Translations under genes and position numbers: made by a program | Source of the DNA: Liquidambar formosana | Taxonomy: Eukaryota > Streptophyta > Magnoliopsida > Saxifragales > Altingiaceae | DNA: 64,000 bases | NCBI GenBank assembly: GCA_039720395.1 | Contig: CM077827.1 | Location: 22,720,375 to 22,784,374 of the forward strand | Reading direction: 5' to 3' | Shown: positions 10,730 through 23,343 of the stretch, piece after piece | Layout of the letters: each line of letters opens with the position of its first letter | How positions within the stretch are numbered: position 1 is the stretch's first letter | The notes under the pieces: model-generated | The model's database searches: none | The model's input: the letters and a program-made list of their open reading frames with translations, nothing else | Told to the model about the DNA's origin: nothing

Positions 10730-12513
10730 TCAGTTTTTTTCAAATATCTCGTAGGACCTAATCTTGTATGCAACATAGAACCCAAGTGCCAGAGCCAATA
10801 CAGCAGACACAACCATGTTCCTCAATCTTCTTGACTCCTTCAGCTCCATAAGTTGATTACTAACAAACTGCTTATATCCTTCTAGCGTATATTTACTGCC
10901 ACCATAAACATTTCCACCAGCTGCTCCATCCATTTCCGCCGCATCATCCAGAGAGTCGCCAAGCTTTTCAAGTTTTTCACTTGTAGTTGTGCTTTTATCC
11001 TTTCTTGCTTTGGCCGACCCATCGCCCTTCTCCTCCAATTTCTTCTCAGAAACATTGCTCACGCCAGTCGGGAGGCTGCTCTTAGCCACCTTCCCATCAC
11101 TTGCAGCTTTTGGTTCCTTCTCTTTTTCAGTCATGGAAGTGACTTGTTGAGCTGCATTGTTTTTACCATCGATATCATCTCTTTGAGGTGGTGGCTCTTT
11201 CGAGGGGTCTTGAGTTTTTGGAGCCTCTGTGTCTTGTTTTGGTGTATCGTATTGTTGTTGTGGTGCAGCAGTAATCATCTTTGGTTGTCTAATGTAAAGT
11301 ATGGATCCCTCAAATTTGGCATTGATTCCATTTGTGTCACAATTTGCAGGGATGCTGAATTCCTTTTGAAAACGGCTCCATTTGTTGCTCCCTAGTGGGC
11401 GTTCTCCGCTGACCCTTATGTTGTGACCTGTGGTTATCTGAACCCTCAGTTGCTCCTTTCTAAAACCTGTAGAAGTGGTTATCACAAGAATTAATACTAT
11501 ATTTAAGAATGACAAGGACCATATATATATATATGGTTGGACCGAATTTATGAATAAATAGATTCCAACAGGATTTATAAATGGTTATTCGATCAAGTAG
11601 ATATTTAAATTTCTTTGCTAGCTGCATTCACAATTCAGAATGGTTGGCTCAAGAGGATAGCAATTAAGGAGGTCAGCTTAGGCACCAGCGATCTCAAGGC
11701 ACCAACCAACCCATTTTTTTAAAAAGCTCCTGTACAAAAGGTCTCATTTAAAATTATTGGCCTTAGGTCCCATTCAATAAGGCTTCATTTACAAATTTTA
11801 ACGTTAGGCTACAATTAGCATTTTCACAAACCATATGGATATTGCGTAGTGACATCTTCATTTCAAATCAAAAGGACCCTTGTGCAAACTCTTGGGATTT
11901 ACGTACGAAGGGAGAAATTTGTGAAAAAATAGTACTTCAATTCGCTTGTACAATAAATTATGTTTCCGAATAGATAAAAAAACCCATTTCGTTCTAGGAA
12001 AAAAGAAAGAAAATTTAGAAGCAATTAGAGAAGCGAAGAGGATGAGGACCACTAAACACAACATCAAAATTAAGTAGAGAGATAGCGATTTGCGCCAGAA
12101 GCTTATGTATACACATGTACGTGAAATATATATACATATACACTCCCAAATATGTACATGTCATGTATTATTGTAGCAAAATTTTTGTGGTGGCACTGTG
12201 CATTTACAATAAGCCACAGCAACTTGTCTTGCCGACAACTCAATGCAAGATGAACTAGAATACTAATTAATACCATATATAATTTAATAAAAAAATCCCA
12301 ATGATAGGCTAGATTACTAATACCATGATATAGATCTTTCAGACATAAGACTAATGACGAATAAAGGAGAATTAATTATTAAGGAGAAATTAACGACACA
12401 CCAGGTAAAAAGACGAGGAGAGTGTCGCATGTTTCCTCTCTTATCCAATCACTCGACGGTACAAAATCTTCATACTCGCGCTTAATTGCTGGAGCTTGCA
12501 GCATGGCGTCCAT
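10730..12513 (-). CDS. HSP20-domain membrane-anchored protein, RTM2-like
   Basis: There are two exons: 12402-12513 (start ATG at 12513) and 10730-11466, joined in phase to 282 codons plus stop. The donor is GTGTGTCG and the acceptor TTCTACAG, and the split codon gives the glycine of the conserved LPG-F junction. Residues about 10-95 form an alpha-crystallin/HSP20 domain, with EDFVPSSDW, then LRVQ, then SGERPLGSNKWSRFQKEF. Residues about 100-220 are Lys/Glu/Asp/Pro-rich linker. Residues about 255-275 are a hydrophobic membrane anchor (MVVSAVLALALGFYVAY) before a short basic tail. This order matches plant inactive RTM2-like proteins. In Arabidopsis, RTM2 acts in phloem to restrict long-distance potyvirus movement; whether this copy has that role is inference. 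A second in-frame ATG lies three codons downstream (12504). The 935-bp intron holds no recognised element. Confidence 0.85.
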
Positions 12514-14547
12514 CTTAGGTTCTTAGTTTTTGTTTCTGATCGATCTCTTGTGGTTTTTCTTTCGATTTTTGTTGGAATGACAATGAAAGCTATGGCTTGT
12601 AGGTTATATATACATAACGGCAGATTGAGGATCGAAAGGTTCTTTCTGGCTTTTGTGTTTTCTTTGGGTGCGGTTTATTCTTTTTTCAATTTGCATGTAG
12701 TTTCTTTGCGTCTGGGCCTTTCGGCTGCTAAGAGGGCTTCCTTCCAAGTATGCTTTGATCACGTAGAGCTGGTCACTTCATGCATGGGCAAAGTGAAGGT
12801 TCTTTGTCTCCTTTACACTCTTTTTTAAAGAATTTTGATGGGAAGAATCTTTCTTGGTAGCTTCTTGTTGTCAAGTTTCAATAGATGCGTTGTGTTTTCA
12901 GACAAAGACCGTGTTTATTGGAGCCCAGATCTTTTCCCAACCTTTTTCTCTACCACCCCGGCCATTCAACTTATGACACGTGTTCAAGTCAATTCTTTAA
13001 CGGAGTTAGCAAGCAGTACAAACCATCGTTTGAGTTAATTTAAAATAAAATAAAATAAAGTAATAAACAATTACAAAATAGAATGCACTTTGCAGGCGTG
13101 GAGATCTAATTAAAAAGAATAATCATTTCCTCCTAAATTAAGAGAAATGGCTATTCCCATTTTTCACATTTGAAAGAGTAAAAATCATTAAAAATGGACC
13201 TTACCTATTCTTTTCTATTCTATTCCCACCCCTTACCAAACATTAGTATAGAATGACCATTCCCATTCTCATTCCATTCCTACTCCCATCCCTTTCTATT
13301 CCCTCAAACCAAATGCAACCAAAGACTTTTCAACCTTCTAATAATAAAAATAACAACAACAATATATATATATATGTGGACTGATAAGGAGCGTGATATC
13401 CCATCATATAATTTTAATTTGCTTATATGTAGTCAATCATCTTGTCTCTTATGATTTAAGGAGATTTTTATTCATTTATTTTTTAAACAAAAAACGGCAG
13501 AACTACAAGCATATCTCTCTCTCTCTCTCGGGTGTGAAACACAGCCGGAACAACAGAAAATAGCAAACAAGGCCCAACCAGCATTTCTCCCAACCGTATA
13601 GTTCTGCCTCCTACCGAAACAATCAACTCCAGAGGAAGCAGCAGCGTTTTGTAACTGACGATACAATCCCAGGCCTCTCGCCCTGTGGGGGGTGGAGTGG
13701 AGGCCAGGATCCTAATTCATAACAAATGAAAGAAAATCCGCTGGCTATCAATGTAGACACTGCCACTAATATGGCTGCTACTGTAACTGAGCCACAAAAC
13801 TTCAAAAAAGAAGATTTCGTCATAATCACTCATCTACGGTTATACAGGTCATGGAGTTTCTAGCCCCCACATAGAACAATACACACGCAATAGTATTTAA
13901 CAGCACTAGTAGCATATCTCCTCCTTCACCTTTTTCTAAACAGAAGGGTGGCTATTAGTATCAATGTATTCCGGTACACATTGCAACAGTGTCATCCTTA
14001 ACCCTTAACCAGTGGCTCGGCTCAAATGGTCCGATCATTGCATCATGATCCTAAAATTGCATGTCATGAGCTAGCATAATCGCACCAAAGAAGACTATTT
14101 CCCAGCCTAGATACACCAGAACCTCAATAATAGAACAGAAATGCTGCAAAGCATGTCGAAACAGTAGGGCAATTGAGGCCAGAGTTGTCTCTAAGAATGT
14201 GTCCAGCCCCAAAAGTTGTAGACGTCTACCATGATTTCAAAATGGCAAGACTTTCATTGTTGAACTCATATGTTCATTGTTGGACACATCTTTCTACCAT
14301 GATTATTTCCCAGACTTGGTGGACCAGGACCTCAATAATAGAACTGAAATGCTGCAAAAGATGTCGAAACAGGAGGGCTATTGAGGCCTGAGGTGTCTTT
14401 GAGAAGATATTCAGCCCCCAAAGTTGAACACATCTTCTACCATGATTTCAAAATGGCTAGACTTCCATTGTCGAACTCATGCTCAAATGCCTAGGCACTG
14501 AAAATATTAGTCTGCGACTCTTTAGAATCAGAACATGGCAAAGAGCT
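12514..14547. other. Spacer between the RTM2-like gene and GCP6
   Basis: This contains the 5' flank of the RTM2-like gene and the 3' flank/UTR of GCP6. Open frames at 12496-13038 (plus) and 13472-13829 (minus) show no family I recognise. The minus frames near 13520-13829 include one hydrophobic segment and could be GCP6 3' UTR or a small unknown gene. A CT microsatellite lies near 13514-13530. About 13140-13320 is repetitive TTCCCATTCC-type sequence, probably a MITE. Confidence 0.4.
14101..14482. repeat. Tandem duplication downstream of GCP6
   Basis: A unit of about 185 bp (about 14101-14286, with CCTCAATAATAGAAC and CTACCATGATTTCAAAATGG) is repeated at about 14306-14482 with roughly 85% identity. 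It begins about 65 bp past the GCP6 stop codon, so it probably lies in the 3' UTR. Confidence 0.75.
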
Positions 14548-17500
14548 TTAGACTGGGAAAGCATAATGACCCATTTCATTTCTGATGGCATCTGAGTAAT
14601 ACTCGTTATAATTGAGACATCCCCAAAAACGAGAAAGACCAAACTCTCCGTGTTTGGGTGACTTGAGATAGCATATATGCAATTCTTTCAATTTTCTGTC
14701 GAATGTCTCTTTTATGGCAATCACCTGCAAGTAGTACAGAACAATTAGGATAATAACTGGTTGCTTTCTCATCCACAGTTGTTAGGAAGCACATGTTACT
14801 CATTAGAGGACATTATAATCGTGTCAAACTATTCTGCATGAATTTTCTAAAACTGATTTATATTTCAAACGAAATTACAGAACTGATGTGCACACATTCA
14901 GCCCTTTCGTTTTTTTTTTCTTTTTTCTTTTGAAGAATCATTTCAGAAGCATACCACTAACATGAATTAAATTATTATGCATTGAATTGTTAATTAACTG
15001 AGATATGTTTTCGGCTACAATGTCATACAGATATATGAAACGCAATACAAACATAAACAACTAAATAGAATGCATGTGTGACTCTGTGTGTTACTATTAA
15101 CATGGATTTTAATATTTTATTCAAAGCATTATTGACATATGGAAAGACATGTTATTGAACATAACTTCCAAATACATCAAGATTGAAAGCCTAGGTTACA
15201 CTACACAGAACACTGATCCAGGAAGATGTTCAAGGAGACTTCTGGTCACCTCCATGTTTGAACCAGCAGAATATGACTCTCTTTCCCCATTTTTCCCCTT
15301 TGAAAACCTAGAAGACCAATACTTTGTCATAACTCGTAAACAACTTCAATGGCTCTCTAAAATGAAGGGAAATGACTTCCTTTCTTTTAGTTACTCTTTA
15401 GCTGACCCACCAACCAACCCCACCCCCCCCCCCCCCCCCCCCCCCCCCCCAAGTGGAGCCCCTTTTTTTTCTTTTATTCCTTTATTTTTTTCCTTTTTTT
15501 GGCAGTAGTCTTATTGCTTTAGAGAGCAAATTTAATGTCAATTTTTCAACCAAAAGGTATTGGTACTCCCCCATTCCCCCCACCACAGGCAGGTGAAGAG
15601 CTGAATATATAGATCTTAAACCAAAACAGTATATAAACTCAAAAAATCCCTGTTTAACCTACAAGGGGCAGTGAATCTGCTATCAGTATATGAAATATCA
15701 TACAAAAGTCTCGGACAAAATCATCATTCCTATTAATATCATTCATGGTGGGGCAAACTTATGTAACATAAAATAAGATGGCTATACTCACCCATAGACA
15801 AGGTCATGTGTTCAACAGTTGTGGACGGTACTTTTTGATTTCACTATCAAATACAATATCATGGTTCTTCTGTGCACAATTGTACTTGCTCAAAATATAT
15901 GTTTGATAAAGCACACAAACAAACAGGCAGGATTATATTGGTATCCCTCATGTTGAGATATTGAAAAGTTGCCAAGTCTAAGATCATTAAAACCATGTCA
16001 GAGTGAAAGCCTCATCTCCATGCCACAATTCAAATTTTTTCCAAATTTTATATTTATTGAAACAGAGGCCAACCTAAATTGCATATGCATCAACGTAAGT
16101 AAAGATGGGAGAATCACCTGGGAAACATTGATGTGAGAAAGTCTACCCAACAAATCTCCTTGATCCAGTCCAATCCCACGAGTGGCACCAACAAGACAAG
16201 ACCGGAAGTCTAGTGCACATTGCAAAATGCTTTCAATGATGCTAGCTATAGACTGCGTTTCCCTGGAGAGAAAACATCTGCGAGAGGCAAGATTTACTGT
16301 CAACTGAGAATCAAACCACACATAAGATGTGTGAAACTTCAATGTCCTAGTTAATAATAACATTAAAAAATAAAAAATAAAAAGAGGGGTGGGGGTGGGG
16401 GGGCGTGGGGGGAAGTTCTAGAAAAAGAGAAGATCGAAATTCATAGAAACTTTTCTGTTATGGAACCAACATAGCAATAGGCTAGATAGAAAGAACAATA
16501 ACGTTCATTCAAGTATTCGTTTGAAAATAAGGTTAGATTAGAATTTCATCAAAGAAAGCCCTAAAAGGGGTTAAATAGATTACAATCCTATGCACTTAGG
16601 AAGCAAAATATTCTGAGACATTCACGAAGTATGTTCTATCAAAATCTAGCCCCAAGCAAATCCAACCAAATCATGGCTGATGATACAGTGTACCACAGTA
16701 CAATGTAAAGCTGTCCAACCAATCACAATCTTTCAACATTATCCTCCAAATTGATGGGGTGATAACCACTTTCAATTTGCCACAATCAATCATCAATGAT
16801 TATCAAGTCCTCACTTGGCAGGACTAGTTCCCATAAATTTAATTACATTAAACATATCCCCCTACACCAGAACAACTCTCATAAAGTAGGCAATTGCATG
16901 CCAAAAAGATGAAGTGGACAGCATCAGGTGCCCCCAATTAATGAGCTTTGAAGAGAGGAGTGCCATGCAGTTTGATTCATTGTTTGAATGTCGATCAAAA
17001 GTTCCAGACTTTTCTCCCAAATTTTCAGTCCTTTCAAAGGTCTGACATTTGCACATCTCTATGCTTTCATCAAGGTAATGTTGGCTTCCTAATTCCTTAG
17101 ATGAGAGATATGATTGTAAAACCTCCCTTGTCATGGCTAATCCTAGTGTTATAGCTAGGGATCTACGAAGATATGAGGAGAGCTATTGGAAAACCTATGC
17201 TCAAGTTGTCCAATCCCATTTACTTACAGGAAGGTCACAATTTACATGGGCAGTGAAATTTTCCCAACCTGGATATGCAGGACAATATACTTATCCCAAG
17301 ACCAAACAGGTTCAATTAAGTGGATGGGTTTTCAGATGATGAAGTGGACTAATGTGAATCAACTGATTGAAAGACTAGGTTAAGTAGTTCTCTGTCCCCC
17401 ACGTCTTGTATTTGTCAACATCGCCTATATCTACATCCAAATAATGCTAGTAGTAATGAGAATTCATGATGCCTTATGATTTTAACAAAAGAGATTTTGC

Positions 17501-20500
17501 TATATTAAGTGGCGTGACAACAATATCTAGATACCAGATCATAATTACTTGGGATACAGATTTTTTTAGTTGAGTGTGTGTCTATAATATGAATATTAAG
17601 TAATGTTCTAGAAGTACAGATGTTTACAAATTCTTTGCCATAAGATTCATGTCAAACTCCAAACAAGAACGAAACCTAAACTTACATATGCAGTGAATCA
17701 GTCAGATATGCCATATGCACTGACTCAAAATCCATCATATCTTTAACCTGCGTAAACCGAAAACAAATTCAAGATCAAGCCAATTATGGAATGTCAAAGG
17801 ATAAAACTTGCCAAAACAAAAGGAAATGGTTACCATAAGTACAGCTCATGTAGGATAGAAAAAAAATTGAGATCATAGAAGCATAGTTATTAAACCCGGA
17901 CCGGTCATTGACCCAGTCGAGAGGTTGGGTCACTGGGTCACTAGTTCAACCGTCGGGTCACTGGTCAAACCGGTATTATAATTAAAAAATTAATAAAAAA
18001 TAAAATAATTACTAAAAAGAAAAAACTATGTATTAAAATTATTATATATGTATAAAAATATATATATGAATGCATTCTTATAATATAAATAGTAAAAGTA
18101 GCAGATTTGTAAACATGTGAGCATGTGGACAAGCGGTTCTCAGTGTTCCCTACATGATTGCTTTCCTGGGTTCGATTCCCACTGTGTTGAATTTTAATTA
18201 GTGTTCCCCATATGTTAACGGTTCAACCAGACTGGTTTGGTACCGGTTCACTAATAATTCGACCGGTTTGAGCGGGTGATACTGGTTTTCACCGGTTCTA
18301 TTGCATAAAAGATCCACACATGAACCCGAAATGGACAAATGCCTGGGTCACCGGTTCACCGGTCTAACCGACCGGTCCAGTCTGGGTTTAATAACACTGC
18401 ATAGAAGTCTCCTAATGGCATTTCATCATTATATGGGTACACATTAGATAACAATGATAACAACAACAATAAATATATTATTGCTGGTATTATCATTACG
18501 GTTAAAAATCGACAAAAGGGGAATGTCAAACCTCCTAGTGATTTGTAGACATAAAATAAAATCATAAACAGAGACAAAATTGCACCATTAAAGTAGTAGA
18601 CATTTAATCAAGATGAAGCAGGAACACAATTACAACATTAAAGTAGTAGATATTTCAATAAGATGAAGGAGTAAAAAATTTATTCCTGAAAACAAAAGTA
18701 TTTTGATGATTAATTAGCTAAATCCTTATTAACTTATTTTCTAGGTCCTTTTGTTTTTTGATCAGCTATTTGCTAGGTCTTTAAGTCCATGTGGTGATTA
18801 TGACAAATATGTCTACCGAAGAAATTCCCAAGTAACATTGAAGCATAAGCTAGACGCAAATGTAGGCTTTTTATACAGCTTAAGTGTGACCCAACAACTA
18901 CAAATCAATGGAAGACTAAAGGATACTCCAATTTAACACCAACATTTTGAACATCTGATTTTAACTTAGATTTATGCAATTTCCAACAAAAAAAGGGCTC
19001 AAAATCCATGAGCTACCAGGCTCAAATATCAAGCCATGAATAATAGAAAAGACTATAAATAAATAAAAAAAGCAACGTAAACTCTTTGTTACAGCACATG
19101 GACTTCCTAACTTTTTTTTTTGGGTCTGTTTGGGGATGAATTTAGAATAGTATTAAAAGCAAAACCAGAAGGGCACGAGATCTATGTACATGAGACATAT
19201 ACAAGCACTACCCAAAAGCCCCAGTTAGAGCTTATGAGAATCTACAAAATGAACAAAAGAGGGACTAAGCCCGTCTCTATGATTACAACACCAACAAAAA
19301 TGGACTTTAGATCAACTAAAGAAGCTTCAACCCCTCTAAAAGTTCTCGAGTTTCTTTCTTTCCAAACACAGCGAGAAAGGGCATGAGAAACCATTTCCCA
19401 AAATGTTTTAATCTCCTTACTTCCCACATTCAAACACCAACCAGAAAAAAGATCATGAGTAGAAGACGCTAAGACCCACTGAGCCCCAAAGAGACGGAAC
19501 CTCAACACACCCACAAATTCCAAGCCAGAAGGCAATGGAGGAAAAGGTGATCAACCGATCCACCGCTTCCTTAAACATAATACATCTATTCATTATCCAC
19601 CTTCTTTTTTTCCTCTTTATTTATTTATTTTTTAAATAAGGATTACCCACCTTCTTAACTTATGTTATTTGGCGACCCTAAGTAGTTTGTACACAAGGCA
19701 TCCATGTCATACTAATTATTTTTTATCATGACAAATATGGAATTCAACCAAGTCCTTAACGTGGGAATTCAATAAAAGAATTAAAGATAACATTAAATTG
19801 TGCTGTAGACATAGAGCTACTAAAGCACTTACAAATTATAACCAACTACCAGGCACAACACTTTGAAGAACAATTTCAACAAATCCTATCTTGCTCTTAC
19901 AAAATGTGCATAGGCAAGAATTGAGTTTTAAAAATAAACAAATAAATAAAAAGAAAAGACTTTTTATCAAATAATAGTAACAATAAAAAAGGGGTAAATT
20001 GCAGAACACTACCCTCAAGTTTGGGTCAGCTTTCAATTTGGTACCGTCAAGTTTTAATTGAGTCAATTGAGTGCCCGAGCTTTTCCTTTTTTTTTTTCAA
20101 TTAGGTGCCCACTGTAAGCAGACGTGTGTTGACCAAACGGTAAAGACGCATGCGCTGTGGACATGACCTTATTTATATGTAATATGCCTATTTTACCCAT
20201 ATGTGATGCAAGACAAGTTCAAAACATGTAAAGAAGAGAAAGAAGCTAGAAAGGAAACTGAAAGAAGCAAGAAAGAAGCAAAAACCCTAGAACGTGGGAA
20301 AACCCAATTTTTTAATTCATAATAAGATGAAAATTAAAGAGAATATTGGAGCCTATATATAGGCCCCAATTACATCAAATAAGGAAAAACTTAACCTAGG
20401 AATTTAAAAGGCAATAACTTAATTATTCTTAAAAATAAATTTGCCTAAAATATGCTAGAGCCTAGGTCTTCAAGTTAATAGGCCGTACTGGACCACCCAG

Positions 20501-23299
20501 TTGAACCATGTGAATGCTGTCCCCATCAACTCTCCTGGGGTGGGAGAAACTCGACCTCGAGTTTGAGTTTGGATGGAGATACTGAATTTGCCCATTCCAA
20601 ATAAACAGATACTTTGAATAGGCCAATTGCTTGAGTCGTTGAGTTAATTCCACTTCAAAGTGTGCAATCCAAAGTAAAATCTTCAATTTAGCGAAGAACT
20701 CGATCAGACAGCGATCACTTGCCAACTCAAACTTGTCAACACCAAGAAAATCTATCCCTTGTACCTCAAGCAATTCAGACCCAAACACAATATCATCCAC
20801 TTTTGACAGGACCAGATTTTTTTGTGGCAAACCTTCTTCTTCAATACTTCGTACTTTTGGGGCTTCTATACTCTGTTGAAACTCTTGCACGATCATTTCT
20901 TCAACTTTTGAATTATCTGTGACGACTTCAATGTCCCCTTCCAAAACGTCTTTAGCTAGTATAGGGTTAGGGAATGAAACAACTCCTTGTGGCATAGGCT
21001 CGGGTTCATTAGTGAGATCCGACTGCGGTTGGGCATCGAGCTTGGCACTCATGTCTAGAAGTAGTTTTATCATGGACTCCCATGGTGAGTAGTCCATTGG
21101 AATTGCTTCCACAAAATTTACACAAGCTCTATCTTTGCAAATAGAAATAACGATTGGAGCATAATCATCTAAAACAAAACCCAAGGATTGTACTGCTTCC
21201 ATGAGATAGAGCTTCAATTTTTCAGCACAATTCGTGAGGACTTGTTCTCCCAATTGCCAAGATAGAGATCCAACATTCTTGTTCTCCTTTCTGACACTAT
21301 CTAAGAGAGAATATAGAAGCTCCTTGGAGATGTCATCGCTTTCCTCCAAATCCATGGTCATGATTGCTTCCATGTTGGCAAAATGTAGCATCAGAACAAT
21401 GAAATTTAGCAATTGTCAGAAAATGTTGGAACATTTCAATAACCAATGCATCACACTCAAGATCCAACATCTCCATACATAACATAATCTTTGCAAAATT
21501 CTCAAGAATGGAAAGAGATTTAAAATAGCAACTATTCCCAGGAGGAGACAGTGTACCAAATGTTGAGACTATAAGTTGAAAAACTTCTCTCATTTGCTCA
21601 TCATTGTAAGGAGGAGTTGGTGCAATGATTCTCAACATCTCACAGATGCAAGAGGCAACTGAAACTCTCACATTGGTGTTTAGATGTTTCAAAAACTCAG
21701 GAGCTATCAATGCACTCATTGCAGGTAGAAGTGCATCTTGCATTGACTGAGATGGGACTTGCCATACTTTTGATAAGTTATATGCAAGTCCATAAAGTAG
21801 GCGGAGTAGCTCACCAACAGAATATATAGGAAATATGAGCTTTTTCCCATATCCATAAGCCGCTTTTCAAACAATTGTTCAAAAGAAATCATTTTTTTTT
21901 TCACTCCTTTTTTATTTTATTTTATTTTATAATAGTTTCCAATCACTCTTTTTTTTTGGTTAATCACGAGAAATTAATTGATACAATTCTAAATAAACAA
22001 AACAAATCAGCTAAAGAATAGGAATTAAGCATTCTGGATTAGGATAACCTGGACTGGAATAGTCTGATTCGGGGTTATGATAACCCTGTCCATGATTTTT
22101 TACCACCAGAATAGCATATCCTCAGTTAGAATAGCCTAAATTGGATTGAAGATAATCCTACCCGAAATTGGAATATGATACTCCTGGATTGACATATCTT
22201 GGATTAGAACAACCTGTCTTGAAATGAGAATAACCCAATCCAAGGTTATAGCTCCTTATCTGTGATTGGAATAGACTAAGCTTGCAACCAAACAACTCGT
22301 AGTCCCTTTTGTTTTAAACCCAAAGCTTCCTGTAAGCTTCTGAAAAACAATACACATAAGGGAGGGAGAACCGAAGGTCGATGGCGAAGGCAAAGGTCAT
22401 CAGCGACGGTGATGACGACGGCAACGCGACAGCAGCAGCTCGATCACACAAGGCCGACAATGAATCAGCGGCGAGAACTCACGGGGAAGGCTTGTGGGGG
22501 CTTGCAATCACGCCTCCCAAGGTGTGACGATGTTGGGGCTCGTTGACTTTGTTTCGATGGTGGCTGTCTACCGGTGATTGGATAGCAATGGTGAAGGAGG
22601 CGCCGACAGAAGTTCTCGACGGTGAAAGGATCACTGGTAAATTCCGACGGCAAGAATTCCACTACGGCTCGATGGAGTGAAGAAGCAGGGGATACCAACT
22701 TCTTGTCAACGAGGTTTGACGGTGTGACTTGCAAGAGATCGACAACGTCGACGGCAATAGTGGACTTTGATTTGATGACTTGGCAGTAATGATTGACCAA
22801 GGTTTGAATCTAAATCTGGTTTTAGGTTTAGATTTTGAGTCTGACAGTAGAGCCGTGGCAGTGGATGATGGTAGTGGTTACGGTTGGTAGTGAAAGGGTT
22901 GTTTAGGAGGAGTTTTGGGTGTGGTTGGGATTTTTGGTTTGGTTTCCAAGTTGGACAGGGGTTGTGTATATGGTTTCAAAATGGGTGAGGGGTGAGGGGT
23001 TGCCTGTGATGGTGGTGGGTGCAAGAAGGGTTTTGGTTTGTGTTTAGGGAAAGGCTATTTTTGACTTGGTTTTGGATGATTTTTTTTTTGGTGCTTCCGG
23101 ATTGGTTGTGGATGAAATTTTGGTCTAACCCGTGGGGGTTAGGGACTGGGTTAGTGCTAGATGGGGAATTTGGTAGAGAGAGTCGACAATGGAGGTTGAT
23201 TTTGCCATGGAAAAGGTGGCTATGTATTGTGGGTTTGACGGTGAGGGAATCGACAGTGGTTTGATGGAGGCGGGTCTGGATAGAGGTGGAGTTTGGTGC

Positions 23300-23343
<44 letters not shown>

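Noticed and set aside
12496..13038. Plus-strand open frames upstream of the RTM2-like gene
   Set aside because: They overlap the antisense of exon 1 and the likely promoter, have no recognisable domain and show ordinary chance composition.
13472..13829. Two minus-strand frames as an independent small gene
   Set aside because: They have no recognised family and overlap the likely GCP6 3' region; kept only as a possibility in the spacer entry.
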